From the NCBI GenBank assembly GCA_014843695.1, contig CM026404.1, positions 49,842,851 to 49,906,850 of the forward strand: DNA of 64,000 nt, in the 5' to 3' direction. The translations under genes and the position numbers were made by a program. Positions within the stretch are counted from its first letter, which is position 1. Each line of letters begins with the position of its first letter. The notes beneath the pieces are model-generated. The model did no database searches and had not been told where the DNA came from. It saw only the letters and a program-made list of their open reading frames with translations. Below are positions 11,005 to 23,002 of the stretch, in pieces. The DNA is from Archivesica marissinica (taxonomy: Eukaryota > Mollusca > Bivalvia > Venerida > Vesicomyidae).

Positions 11005-12302
11005 AGAAATGTCTTGAAAATCATTACAGAACACGGAATTGTACTTCTCTATTAATTAACTCTCCCTTACATTTCTGGTTCTCAGATTTATATAGCTTGT
11101 GTTTGTATTCATCATGTTGTTTGTTATTTAATTAACTGTGAATCTCCTGTTAAAGTCTTCTTTACATAAGGTAATACACTCGAAAGGCAGCCTTAGCGAC
11201 ACTACTGTATGTTTGATAGTTGTTATTCAAGTCGTGTGACGTTTACTTACACAATCAAAGGACATGTTTAATCCACTTTATGCAATTATTTGGCTACTCA
11301 TCTTTTTAGTTAAGGAGAAGTTGATAGATTAGTGCAGCTGTAGTATCGTGGAGTCCCATCTTGGACTTAAAACCACCTTGATGGTGCTTCACCGCCACTA
11401 GGATAACAGAACAATAATCGAGTTACCATTGAAAGTACCTGATAAAAAACAAAAGTGGAGTCTTGTTACCGCAAACATTAGCAATAAGTGAGGTGAGAGT
11501 TTTGCGAGGTTGTTGGACATGTGGAGGGCGTGTAGAGAGGTTGGAGATTTCTGGAGTGTTGACCTAGTGTTACAAGTGAACAATAATAGGTGCTTGGGCT
11601 CTACCTGATAGATCTCTTACCCATATGTAATACCAGCACTAACAAGCATTGCTCGCTTAAATCTCTACTTAAACCCGTCGTTGGGAAGGAAAATTGATGG
11701 AAGTGTCATTGAAAGCCTCTTGGCCATATTGAATACGACACGATGAATGTTGGTTGTGACTGTAGAGCCAGGCTTAATGAAGCAGCTTCGGTTAATATGT
11801 CACTCGTCATCTTAATAATGACAGACAAAACTTTAACACAGAGTATTTTCTCGTCGATTTCTCGCTGACAAAATCCTGTGATTATCACATATGACAAATC
11901 TTCCATTCTCAAGAGCCTGGCAATGATGGTTGACGTTAAATCATAAATGCGAATGATTGTCAGTGATTGGAATCTCCTTTATTCTTCCCCGGTGCCTGGA
12001 GATATATCTGGGGAAGTCAATATGTCTGTATGAAGAACCAGACACAAGATGCTTCTAGGCAAATAACATCTCTGCTGTAATGGTCTTTTTTTGGGGTAGA
12101 AAGAAAGGATTTGGAAACAAATGTTTTTGTCATGGTACAAGAGTTACGTCAAGATTCTCCATTTTGGATGTAAGTTGTCTTGGTTGTCTTCTATAATTTT
12201 AGGTACAGTCAAACATGCCTGGAATGACCACCCATGTTGTTCATATGTTGTTTTAGCATATACAAAGTTAACTTGCTTTGAATAAAGGTTTGATTGGAGA
12301 TA
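11005..12302. other. Intron sequence, no gene seen
   Basis: About 1.3 kb without tandem structure. I tested acceptor-like and donor-like sites (for example CTCAG near 11084 and AAGGTAATAC near 11168) against the needed phase and found only early stops. The short minus-strand open frames have no recognisable domain. Confidence 0.5.
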
Positions 12303-13683
12303 ACACTGGGTGGTGTGTACAGAGGATTTCACTGGGTGGTTTGTACAGAGGATTTCACTGGGTAGTTTGTACAGAGGATTTCACTGGGTGGTTTGTACAG
12401 AGGATTTCACTGGGTGGTTTGTACAGAGGATTTCACTGGGTGGTTTGTACAGAGGATTTCACTGGTTGGTTTGTACAGAGGATTTCACTGGGTGGTTTGT
12501 ACAGAGGATTTCACTGGGTGGTTTGTACAGAGGATTTCACTGGGTGGTTTGTACAGAGGATTTCACTGGGTGGTTTGTACAGAGGATTTCACTGGGTGGT
12601 TTGTACAGAGGATTTCACTGGTTGGTTTGTACAGAGGATTTCACTGGGTGGTTTGTACAGAGGATTTCACTGGGTGGTTTGTACAGAGGATTTCACTGGG
12701 TGGTGTGTACAGAGGATTTCACTGGTTGTTTGTACAGAGGATTTCACTGGGTGGTTTGTACAGAGGATTTCACTGGTTGGTTTGTACAGAGGATTTCACT
12801 GGGTGGTTTGTACAGAGGATTTCACTGGGTGGTTTGTACAGAGGATTTCACTGAGTGGTGTGTACAGAGGATTTCACTGGTTGTTTGTACAGAGGATTTC
12901 ACTGGGTGGTTTGTACAGAGGATTTCACTGGTTGGTTTGTACAGAGGATTTCACGGTAGTTTGTACAGAGGATTTCACTGTGTGGTTTGTACAGAGGATT
13001 TCACTGGGTGGTGTGTACAGAGGATTTCACTGGGTGGTTTGTAGAGGATTTCACTGGTTGTTTGTACAGAGGATTTCACTGGGTGGTTTGTACAGAGGAT
13101 TTCACTGGTTGGTTTGTACAGAGGATTTCACTGGGTGGTTTGTACAGAGGATTTCACTGGGTGGTTTGTACAGAGGATTTCACTGGTTGGTTTGTACAGA
13201 GGATTTCACTGGGTAGTTTGTACAGAGGATTTCACTGTGTGGTTTGTACAGAGGATTTCACTGGGTGGTGTGTACAGAGGATTTCACTGGGTGGTTTGTA
13301 CAGAGGATTTCACTGGTTGTTGTGGTTTTGGTGTTTGGGTTTTGTGGTTTGTACAGAGGATTTCACTGGGTGGTTTGTACAGAGGATTTCACTGGGTGGT
13401 TTGTACAGAGGATTTCACTGAGTGGTGTGTACAGAGGATTTCACTGGTTGTTTGTACAGAGGATTTCACTGGGTGGTTTGTACAGAGGATTTCACTGGTT
13501 GATTTGTACAGAGGATTTCACTGGGTGGTTTGTACAGAGGATTTCACTGGGTGGTTTGTACAGAGGATTTCACTGGGTGGTGTGTACAGAGGATTTCACT
13601 GGGTGGTTTGTAGAGAGGATTTCACTGGTTGTTTGTACAGAGGATTTCACTGGGTGGTTTGTACAGAGGATTTCACTGGGTGG
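12303..13683. repeat. 26 bp minisatellite
   Basis: About 53 copies of a 26 bp unit, TTTCACTGGGTGGTTTGTAC plus AGAGGA. Variants are GGTTG, GGTTGTT (24 bp), GTGTG and GAGTG. One unit near 13318-13350 contains a foreign G/T-rich piece. All forward frames are open because the unit has no stop and 26 is not divisible by three (WVVCTEDFTG, VQRISLGG and LYRGFH readings); none is a gene. The last unit runs directly into a SINE-C fragment at 13684. Confidence 0.95.
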
Positions 13684-13838
13684 AGATTGTGCCCTTAGGC
13701 AAGGCATTTAAATACCACACTGCCTTTTCTCTCTTCCTCGTTGCAATGGATTCCATCAGGAATGAGGTTTTGAGAGTGATAAATATAAATTGTAGGATTT
13801 AATTTTGCAATCGAGCTAAAATAAATTTGTATAAACTA
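13684..13838 (+). mobile_element. SINE-C 3' part, fused to the 26 bp array
   Basis: From ATTGTGCCCTTAGGCAAGGC onward it matches the body and tail of SINE-C (compare 27430-27590 and 44905-45060), ending in AAATAAATTTGTATAAACTA. The tRNA-like head is missing; the preceding bases are the last unit of the 26 bp array. Confidence 0.8.
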
Positions 13839-13842
13839 ATTA

Positions 13843-14215
13843 TGAATGGTTCCGTCAAACATGTGCATATATGAATCTTTCAGTCATACCTGTGCATATA
13901 TGAATGGTTCAGTCATACCTGTGCATATATGAATGGTTCCATCATACCTGTGCATATATGAATGGTTCAGTCATACCTGTGCATATATGAATGGTTCAGT
14001 CATACCTGTGTATATATGAATGGTTCCGTCATACCTGTGCATATATGAATGGTTCAGTCATACATGTGCATATATGAATGGTTCAGTCATACATGTGCAT
14101 ATATGAATGGTGCCGTCATACTTGTGCATATATGAATGGTTCCGTCATACATGTGCATATATGAATCTTTCAGTCATACCTGTGCATATATGGATGTTCA
14201 CAGACAAATTTCATA
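13843..14215. repeat. 29 bp minisatellite
   Basis: About twelve copies of a 29 bp unit, GAATGGTTCAGTCATACCTG plus TGCATATAT, with CCG/CAG and CCTG/CATG variants. It grades into the next array. Confidence 0.9.
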
Positions 14216-14880
14216 TATATGAATGGTTCACAATCAAACCAGTGCAATTATGAATGGTTCACAGTCACACATGTGCATATCTGAATGGTTCACAATCACA
14301 CATGTGCATATCTGAATGGTTCACAGTCACACATGTGCATATCTGAATGGTTCACAGTCACACATGTGCATATCTGAATGGTTCACAATCACACATGTGC
14401 ATATCTGAATGGTTCACAGTCACACATGTGCATATCTGAATGGTTCACAGTCACACATGTGCATATCTGAATGGTTCACAATCAAGCATCTGCATATCTG
14501 AATGGTTCACAATCAAGCATCTGCATATCTGAATGGTTCACAGTCACACATGTGCATATCTGAATGGTTCACAGTCACACATGTGCATATCTGAATGGTT
14601 CACAATCAAGCATCTGCATATCTGAATGGTTCACAGTCACACATGTGCATATCTGAATGGTTCACAGTCACACATGTGCATATCTGAATGGTTCACAGTC
14701 ACACATGTGCATATCTGAATGGTTCACAGTCACACATGTGCATATCTGAATGGTTCACAGTCACACATGTGCATATCTGAATGGTTCACAGTCAAACCTT
14801 TTATATAAAAAGAATGGTTCACAGTCAAACTTGTTATATATGAATATATATATATATATATGAATGGTTCACAGTCAATC
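14216..14880. repeat. 31 bp minisatellite related to the preceding array
   Basis: About 20 copies of GAATGGTTCACAGTCACACA plus TGTGCATATCT. The unit is the 29 bp unit with a two-base extension and TATCT in place of TATAT, so the two arrays share an ancestor. At about 14840 a short (TA)n run interrupts it. Confidence 0.9.
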
Positions 14881-15011
14881 GTGTGCATGTTCACGGCAAT
14901 GACATAGCATGATAGGCGGTCTCCCTCAAGAGTTTAAATATGTGTTCACAATGGTGGCTTGATGGATGATCGTAATGATTTGTTTCCAGACACGTTTATT
15001 TTGGGTGGTTT

Positions 15012-16096
15012 TTATTTGCAGGTAGTTTGTATTTGCAGGTGGTTTGTAATGTTGGTGGTTTGTATTTGCAGGTGGTTTGTATTTGCAAGTAATTGTATTG
15101 TTGATGGTTTGTATTTGCAGGTGGTTTGTATTTGCAGGTGGTTTGTATGTGCAGGTAGTTTGTATCTGCAGGTAGTTTGTATTTGCAGGTGGTTTGTATT
15201 TGCAGGTAGTTTGTATTTGCAGGTAGTGTGTATTGTTGGTAGTTTGTATTTGCAGGTGGTTTGTATTTGCAGGTGGTTTGTATTGTTGGTAGTTTGTATT
15301 TGCAGGTGGTTTGTATTTGCAGGTAATTGTATTGTTGATGGTTTGTATTTGCAGATGGTTTGTATTTGCAGGTAGTTTGTATTGTTGGTGGTTTGTATTT
15401 GCAGGTGGTTTGTATTTGCAGGTAGTTTGTATTTGCAGGTAATTTGTATTGTTGGTAGTTTGTATGTGCAGGTAGTTTGTATTTGCAGGTAGTTTGTATT
15501 TGCAGGTGGTTTGTATTTGCAGGTAGTTTGTATTTGCAGATGGTTTGTATTTGCAGGTGGTTTGTATTTGCAGGTGGTTTGTATTTGCAGGTAATTGTAT
15601 TGTTGATGGTTTGTATTTGCAGATGGTTTGTATTTGCAGGTAGTTTGTATTGTATTGTTGGTGGTTTGTATTTGCAGGTGGTTTGTATTTGCAGGTAGTT
15701 TGTATTTGCAGATAGTTTGTATTTGCAGGTAGTTTGTATTGTTGGTAGTTTGTATTTGCAGGTAGTTTGTATTTGCAGGTGGTTTGTATTGTTGATAGTT
15801 TGTATTTGCAGGTGGTTTGTATTGTTGGTGGTTTGTATTTGCAGGTGGTTTGTATTGTTGGTAGTTTGTATTTGCAGGTGGTTTGTATTGTTGGTAGTTT
15901 GTATTTGCAGGTGGTTTGTATTTGCAGGTAATTGTATTTGCAGGTAGTTTGTATTTGCAGGTAGTTTGTATTTGCAGGTGGTTTGTATTGTTGGTAGTTT
16001 GTATTTGCAGGTGGTTTGTATTGTTGGTGGTTTGTATTGTTGGTAGTTTGTATTTGCAGGTAGTTTGTATTATTGATGGTTTGTATTTGCAGGTTG
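15012..16096. repeat. 17 bp minisatellite with CAG|GT in most units
   Basis: About 63 copies of TTTGTATTTGCAGGTGG (17 bp), with interspersed TTTGTATTGTTGGTAG units. Most copies contain TATTTGCAG|GTAGTT or TATTTGCAG|GTGGTT, a pyrimidine/T-rich acceptor immediately followed by a donor-like GT. Readings such as the LYLQVVCICRW type (plus) and CKYKPPANTN (minus, up to 391 codons) are artefacts of the unit. Confidence 0.94.
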
Positions 16097-16099
16097 GTC

Positions 16100-16795
16100 A
16101 TCTTCTAGTTTGAACTTCTAACTTGAATTCTTCAAAATATAAAAATGTTCACCAATTTTCAAATTAACAAGATTTTCTTGCAGCAATTTAAATCGCACGC
16201 GAGCAGGACATTTACCCTTGTACATTCTGCACACATTCGCAGTCAATTATTGTCAATCAGGGAACACAGTTTTCACTGAAATGAAGCCATAATTGAATCG
16301 CAATTGAAAAGTTCTGCAAGATGTATACAATATTCATAGTCATCTCCCCTCGAACAATAGCTGTCAATCTCTGAATATCAACTCAACATTTCCTTTGTAG
16401 CATGAATTAGTTTGGTCAAATAACCAATTACTGGATTCTGCAATGTCTTCTCGTTTTCGGTGAGTTTGCCTTCAAGATGCTCCACGCTCATTGGCTGTCA
16501 TGTCTTTAGCTTGCCACACAAATGAAATGTGTGTGGAACTTTGTAGAATGAACATAACATGGTCGTTTATAGGATCAGTTTGGTCTCTAGTTTACCATGT
16601 ACTTTATATTTGTCACTTTAAATTTGAGAATCAAACAATTGTTATCACTATTATATAATAATTATGTAAGACATGGGACCATAGTTTTGTGGAAATTGAA
16701 ATGCGAAAAAAATGAAATTGTATAAATGTAAAAAATATTCACACATACACACACAAACATGCTGCATGGTTTATTCACAATCCATTCAAACACCT
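16100..16795. other. Intron sequence, nothing recognised
   Basis: AT-rich, non-tandem DNA. A good-looking donor (TTTCG|GTGAGT near 16457) has no open exon of suitable phase before it. Confidence 0.5.
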
Positions 16796-16800
16796 ACACA

Positions 16801-17085
16801 CAGACGGATCTGTAGCCCAGTGGTAACACGCTGGACTGGTAATCCAGGGATCGCAGGTTCGATCCCCCATCTGACCCTAATAAAATTAACAGTCTTTCAG
16901 ATGAGACTTTAAACCAAGGTCTTGTGTCGGTGCTGTACACTGTGCATGTAAAAGAACCAGAGGAGATTCTGGAATGGGTCTCTGTCTGTATCATTGCACT
17001 ATCCTCCAAAAATCTAAAATGACTAATCTCTTCAGGAGGCATCGCTCGTATGGGCAACCGGTTGCGACGATAAATAAACGTAAAA
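16801..17085 (+). mobile_element. SINE-B, tRNA-headed
   Basis: The head has a tRNA-like A box region (TAGCCCAGTGGTAACACGCT) and B box GGTTCGATCCC, followed by a conserved body (GAGACTTTAAACCAAGGTCT, CTCTTCAGGAGGC) and a tail ending TAAATAAACGTAAA. Truncated reverse copies lie at 28536-28768 and 50665-50862. It is an RNA polymerase III-type retroposon, not a functional tRNA gene. Confidence 0.85.
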
Positions 17086-17210
17086 CACACATATTCACAA
17101 AACCAAATAGTGTATCATTATCAGAATAAAGACAAAAACAAACTGCATTAATCAATGTAATTAAATATTTATATCTGAATGTACCAGAACATTGCATTGG
17201 TTCATGTAAA

Positions 17211-17479
17211 GGTCCGCCTCCATGGTCGAGTGGTTAAGGTCGCTGACTTGTATACCACGGTAACCTATCATCACTGATGGTCACGGGTTCGAGTCCCGCT
17301 CAGGCCATGTCTCATTTATATGAAAAAGTTGGCAGTTTCTTACGGAGGTTGGTGCACCCAAGTACTGGTTAACCGCTGGAGCCTGCCCAGGAAAGGTGTT
17401 GTTAGGTAAACTGCCCGCTGGCGATATAGCCCAAAATGGTGCTGATGCAGGCGTAAAAGCCCGAAATATAACATAATGA
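17211..17479 (+). mobile_element. SINE-A, full-length with target-site duplication
   Basis: A tRNA-like head (GGTCGAGTGGTTAAGG; B box GGTTCGAGTCCCG), then a body shared with the copies at 8836, 25059, 36779 and 51172 (GGTGCACCCAAGTACTGG, GGAAAGGTGTTGTTAGG), ending AATATAACATAATGA. An 11 bp direct repeat TTCATGTAAAG flanks it (17201-17211 and 17480-17490), the mark of retroposition. Confidence 0.92.
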
Positions 17480-17490
17480 TTCATGTAAAG

Positions 17491-18120
17491 AGATTTAAAG
17501 AAGCAAAGGCCATAATCTAGTTAAGCTGCTTTAGTGTGGTATTGCTCGAAGATAAGACATGTTTAACTTGCCATCCAAACACATTTGTCCTTTTTTGTGT
17601 GTCTGTCATTGAGAGAGGTGACAAGGAAAATTGGTATTTTGTTTGCCTGTCAGTCGTAGCGGGATAATCATTGGCCACGAATAATAACTCGACAGGCCAC
17701 ACATCTGCTTTAATGAATTGATGTCGAGCAAATTACACAGTAATGATTGGTTAATGAGAGATTTCCCATGATGCATTACAGCATCTGAAGCAGAATGCTG
17801 ATTTAATAGCGCGTTTCAGCTTTCAGCGCTTTCTAAAACGTTATGTTTCAAAACTTTCTTCATTCAACTTTGATCACTGGTACTTTTGTGTTTTTACATA
17901 ATTAGTGGATACCAAAAATTATAAGATCCAAAGGAACTTCAGACCTGATCCTGAGAAGTCATGAAACGGGAGGGGGGTTTATCATGTGTAAAATGTTCAG
18001 CTAAATGCTTTGATGTGTGCAGGAGAGCAATTCTATATCACTGTCGGTCTAATGTCTGTGAATTGCATATTATATGACTACTGTAAACTGTATAATATTG
18101 GGAAATAAAATGTGTTTAAA
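17491..18120. other. Intron sequence, nothing recognised
   Basis: Non-tandem AT-rich DNA without a recognisable frame, splice pair or repeat. Confidence 0.5.
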
Positions 18121-18124
18121 GATA

Positions 18125-18727
18125 TTAAAGCAGCATTATATTGTAATAAAGGATGTTTTGGGTAAAATATAAATACTAATGTGTGTGTGTTTATAAAAAT
18201 CGAAATAGTCGCTCAGAAACGATAAAATTCCAATAAATTTAAACCGTCGTATACGCGAATTTGTTTATCAACACACGAAATGTAAACACGCACAGCGAGT
18301 ATATGTGAAACAGGATGTAGAAAACAACATATATATTTTGAACATGAAAGACTATCTATCTATCTTCCTCTAATGTCGAACCCCTCACGGGGTTGTAGAA
18401 ATGTCCCTAAAAGACATAGCTAACAGAGGTATGAATCAACATATCAAGTAATTTAATTAAAAAAGACAACGTGGGACAAATGGGGATGATGCACCGAATG
18501 TAAACAAGTGCAGACGATGCGTTCCGGTTGTTTACAAGTGCGTGACCGATCGACTCGGAAAGTCCTACTTTCGGTTTCGAGTTTGTTTTATCACAAAAAA
18601 ACACTGTTTAACAAATGAACATAAGCATACAAAGTATAATGTTAGAATGTGTAGCAGCATTGCTACCCATACGTATAAATTGAATTTTTCAAATATCTTT
18701 TATTTTATACGATGTAATGCTGCTTTA
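18125..18727. mobile_element. MITE-like element with TTAAAGCAGCATTA ends
   Basis: TTAAAGCAGCATTA at the left end (18125-18138) recurs inverted (TAATGCTGCTTTAA) at the right end, giving about 14 bp terminal repeats around 600 bp. It holds a reversed scrap of SINE-D tail near 18365-18410 (CGAACCCCTCACGGGG). No transposase. Confidence 0.65.
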
Positions 18728-19024
18728 AAGATATATTCCTGTTGGTAAAAGCAAAATTGCATTGTAATGCGAATGTCGCAGATTGTTGTGCAGATTATAA
18801 TTCTGCTTTTCTTGGATTTACGGCCGTGTAAATGTTTTTGTTTGTCCAGATTTATCTGCAAATCCCCTTGTTGAATGTTCATCAAACTTTGTAGGAGGCA
18901 TCAATATCTCTAGTCATGCATATTTTAATCTGGTTGGAAGATTTTTGTGGAGTTACAGCCCTTTGAATTTTTTGTAATACAGTTTCTCCGCACTTCTTCT
19001 CCAAAACATATTGTTTGTTTTTAA

Positions 19025-19497
19025 GCAAAATGTCTCCTGAAAACATGAGAACATGCATGTTCGAAATGGAGACCATCGGTAAAGTACTACATAATTATAA
19101 CTTTATTGCAATGACTAACATGAGAACATGCATGTTCGAAATGGAGACCATCGGTAAAAGTACTACATAATTATAACTTTATTGCAATGACTAACATGTG
19201 AACATGCAGGTTCGAAATGGAGACCATCGGTAAAGTACTACATAATTATAACATTTTATTGCAATGACTAACATGTGAACATGCAGGTTCGAAATGGAGA
19301 CCATCGGTAAAGTACTACATAATTATAACATTTTATTGCAATGACTAACATGTGAACATGCAGGTTCGAAATGGAGACCATCGGTAAAGTACTACATAAT
19401 TATAACATTTTATTGCAAAGACTAACATGTGAACATGCAGGTTCGAAATGGAGACCATCGGTAAAGTACTACATAATTATAACTTTATTGCAATGCC
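19025..19497. repeat. 75-77 bp tandem repeat, six copies
   Basis: Six copies of a 75-77 bp unit containing GAAATGGAGACCATCGGTAA and CATAATTATAAC. Copies differ by one or two bases (for example TTTTATT against TTTATT). It precedes about 380 bp of single-copy DNA left of the hAT element. Confidence 0.9.
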
Positions 19498-19714
19498 TAG
19501 ATTGCATCACCAATGGCTTGAATCCCAAAACATTCACTTTCACAATATTTCAAACTGAAATGACTGGAAAAGATAAAGATTAATTCCATGAGAACAATAT
19601 AGAGGAAAGTTTCTTTTTATTTTAGACTGACATGTGTTTCTTTATGATAGAAAACGATGCAACCAGGTGCTAAATGGCGCTAGACAACCACAAATGATGT
19701 GAGATATAAACTGT

Positions 19715-19746
19715 GTTATTCCACTGCTTTCAACCAGTGGAATAAC
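19715..19746. other. 12 bp perfect hairpin
   Basis: GTTATTCCACTG, an eight-base loop, then CAGTGGAATAAC. It is isolated, about 130 bp left of the hAT element. It may be a fold-back remnant; no function can be assigned. Confidence 0.6.
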
Positions 19747-20140
19747 ATATTTTATTTCACTGATACATTTCTACATTTCATCGTAAAGCAAAAATAAAAT
19801 GTGTTATTCCTTGGAAAGCACAACATAAATTTCTTGAATTTCTTGGAAAGATTAAATTATAGCTACATGTATTAAAACAGGGCCTGCACTAAGAAAATAA
19901 TTCAGGAAGTCTGGACTTCCAGCCATGACAATTTGGAAGTCCCAGGCAAAATGTTTGGAAGTCCCATCCACCAGATCATTTTACGTGTTAAACAAGCATG
20001 CGAAATCGCATTGGTCGTGTAACATGTACATGCTAGCAACTTAATTTCAAACATTTGTTTACCACCTCAACATTCCATGCCATTCAATTAATGAACTTGG
20101 ATAATATATTTATAATAAAATACATATACTTTCAACATTC

Positions 20141-20146
20141 TTTATT
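20141..20146 (-). terminator. Polyadenylation signal of the hAT transposase gene
   Basis: TTTATT on plus (AATAAA on minus) lies about 96 bp downstream of the transposase stop codon and inside the element. Confidence 0.55.
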
Positions 20147-20241
20147 GTTTCTTGCCATACTTCTTGGTTTTTAATATATACATAAATGTGGATAAATTTT
20201 ATCGACCAGTCAATGTCTCTATGTAGCACACATGAGCATGT

Positions 20242-22037
20242 TCACTTCTTCGGCTGGTATAGTCTCGCCAGACGCCGTCTCTTCTCACGCCTCCAATGAC
20301 CGATGGCCAGCTCGTACGGGAATGAGTCCATGCCAGGTCCCTTGGCGATCCGCATCAGTGTTTCCAAGTTCTCCGGGCTCAGAGAGGTTCGCGACTTCAC
20401 CTTAATTCGGTTCTGGAGACTAAATCCACGTTCACAGGCTACACTTGTCACAGGAACACACAGTCCAATTGCGCATATTTGTGAGGTCAGTGGATACTCA
20501 GATTTGTGACGCGTAATAAGCAGCTTCGAGAAATCCTGAAAACTCATGTTTTTGTATGACCCGGTCATGAGGGCCTTCACTCCGCAGTACTCTAGCTGTA
20601 GTTTCTGGCTGTCTACCTGATATTTGTCACTGAGAGTTTTTAACTTGTCATTCGTGACAACTTCCTCATCCAATGACGCAGCTTTAGGTTCGTACACGCT
20701 GAAGGCTTCCAACACAGGACTAGACTCGGTTGATAGTCTTTCGTCGACGTGATGTACCACAGTCTCAATGTAACTAACCCGAAGTGCTTCAACCTGTGTT
20801 TTCTCATTGGCGTGGGTGAGCTGGATCCCCTTGTAATATATCTTTGACCCAGTCGTCGTCACAGCCTCTTTGAATGTTTCTGTGCATTCCCCATCCACCG
20901 TTTTCAGTCCATTCAACCGGCCTAGTGTACTCTCCTTCATTGGCGTAAACTGACTAAGATCTAAACTGTCCGACTGTAGTTGCCGACACAATACACCAAT
21001 CACTCCCAGGACATCTGACAACACAGCAGTGAATGCTGGAAACTTGTAATGCAACATCTCCTTCAATAGTCCATTTGCGACGTTGTCCCCAACAGTGTTT
21101 TTCCCATCATTGCTCTCCAGATAAGTGACTATGGATCCATAGCACATGTGCACAGTCTTCACTGCACCTTCCATTGCCAGCCACCGGATGCTGATGGGAT
21201 CTTTGACTTTCAACTGCGGCTCATCCATTACTGCCTGTAGGGCTTCAAGTTTATGTGATCTGATCCCAGAGCCAGTTACGTGCACATACAAGTTTTTTAG
21301 TGTTTCCCGATACTTTTTCAAGTAAGGAATGTCCTTTGCAGAATCAGCACAAGCAAGAGCGAGCCTGTGGGCGACACAGTGTACGTGTAGAAGATACGGG
21401 GCATCCTTCTCCAATTTCACTCCTACGCCAGCCTTTCTACCAAACATCACAGAAGCACCATCACTACCAAGGCCTACCAAATTTACGGCATCCAGTCCTA
21501 GACACTTAATTTCTTTCAGGATTTCCTCTGTTATTGTGTTGGCGCATCCATCTGGAATTCTGATATTCCCAACTAAGTCTGTTGTTATTTCACCATCTGC
21601 TACGTATCTGATATATACAACAAGTTTCTTGTGAATGGACAGATCGGTGCTTTCATCTACAATAATTCCATAATATTTGCCCTCACGAAGGCGTTGTCGA
21701 AGCTGCTCATCAAGCACATACAGCAAACTTTGTTGTACATCTTTCACAGACTCATGATGAATGTCAGTCACTTGAGGGTCTACGCCACTTGCTTTCAAAA
21801 ATTCGAGTTGGGAATTCACCATTGAATTTGGTAAATGTTCCAGGGCACAATAATGCACAGTCCTAAACAAGTGTTTTTCTGACGCTGACACTGATGTGGG
21901 TTGCGGGGGTGTTTCTTCCTCAGCGTTGGAGTCGATGTTGGTTCCATACAGCTGTCTCCGCATGTGGTGGGCTTCCAGCGCTTGCTTGTGTTCTTTGGCT
22001 TCATTGTGTTTCACCACGGTTGATCTTTGGAGGTTTC
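20242..22037 (-). CDS. hAT transposase, exon 2 (catalytic and dimerisation domains)
   Basis: Exon 2 follows a TTTACAG acceptor (22038) and completes the glycine codon begun in exon 1, giving EGAG|NLQRST. It encodes about 597 residues ending in TGA at 20242. Combined numbering: the second half of a zinc finger (H98, H104); VDESTDLS with the first catalytic Asp at about 215; GLGSDGASVM with the second Asp at about 280; HCVAHRLALA (about 307-316), the conserved Cys/His segment; and a C-terminal hAT dimerisation block, SVACERGFSLQNRIK, near 620 with the usual Glu. This architecture matches hAT elements related to the host genes ZNF862 and C17orf113. No stops or frameshifts are visible, so it may be functional or recently so. 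The enzyme would excise and reinsert its element in the nucleus. The 20303-22111 plus-strand frames are shadows. Confidence 0.88.
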
Positions 22038-22527
22038 CTGTAAATACAGATATGTATACATCAGAGCTCATATACTTTCGCAGAGAAACAAGAAAAATGC
22101 AATATATTTAATGGCACATTATAAATATAATTTATGTTACCCAATTTCAACTAAGTTAGCTCTGTAACTAAACATGACACATCACAAACTGTGTTCAATA
22201 TAAACAAATATAAAAATACCCTCATGACAGCCAATTTTAGAGACAAGCAGCAGGATCCACGGATCCAATACACATTTCGGTTTTCTTGATAAGTTATGGT
22301 GGCCCTCTTACTGGGATGATTTCACCCCCACAAATAACTATTTTAAACTTACTTTTGTTTATTATTTGTTGTGATGATGTTATTATAAAATATTATTGCC
22401 GAATCTATCCAAATAAAAGTTCATTAATGTGCATGCGCAGACTTTAAGCTAAGCCCCACGGATCGGGACTAGTTATCTCCCTTCACTCCAGGTCAGTACA
22501 CCACCGGCGAGATGACACATGTATATT

Positions 22528-22529
<2 letters not shown>

Positions 22530-22576
<47 letters not shown>
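22530..22576. repeat. (TG)n microsatellite
   Basis: About 22 uninterrupted TG dinucleotides within the intron of the hAT transposase gene. Confidence 0.97.
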
Positions 22577-23002
22577 TAAATAGGTCGTGATTTCCAAAAA
22601 CTGAACCAATAATTTGAATGCCAAAACGGCTCATAAAATGCGGCGTCCTTTCAGTTTCGGTTTGACATGGAAGTGACGTAATTCGAACAGTACCGATAAA
22701 ATAATGGCACGGATTAAAATGTCGTGACCAAATGTAATGACGGAACAATATTTATATATATTTGATTCAAAAGTGAATAAATATTGTTTAAACTAAGTGT
22801 ATAATTGAATATACTGTACGCATTGAGTTTTAATTATTCACCCAAATGTATGTGTACGTTATCGTGGTCTACGACTACGTGCAGGAATGCACGAAACGCT
22901 ATCTGAATGTGTAGGTAGGAATTGGCGGTACTTATGCACTAAGTTCCTCCCGTTATATTACCTGGAAAAAAAGACGCACAATACTCAATTAATATACCAT
23001 AC

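Noticed and set aside
9319..11034. Open frames of 400-550 codons around 9319-11034 on both strands
   Set aside because: They cross 1000 undetermined bases and consist of minisatellite units on both sides.
12278..13711. WVVCTEDFTG / VQRISLGG repeat proteins
   Set aside because: A 26 bp unit without stops in any forward frame. The same DNA gives unrelated peptides in each frame and no flanking coding sequence.
14926..16101. 391-codon minus frame rich in NTNYLQIQTTCKYKPP
   Set aside because: Reading of the 17 bp array; register changes and flanks give no gene.
16801..17560. tRNA gene candidates (also at 27378, 36779 and 43838)
   Set aside because: A- and B-box-like heads are followed by conserved SINE bodies and occur in several copies with target duplications; the cloverleaf is not intact.
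20303..22111. Plus-strand frames within the transposase
   Set aside because: Shadows of the minus-strand coding exon.
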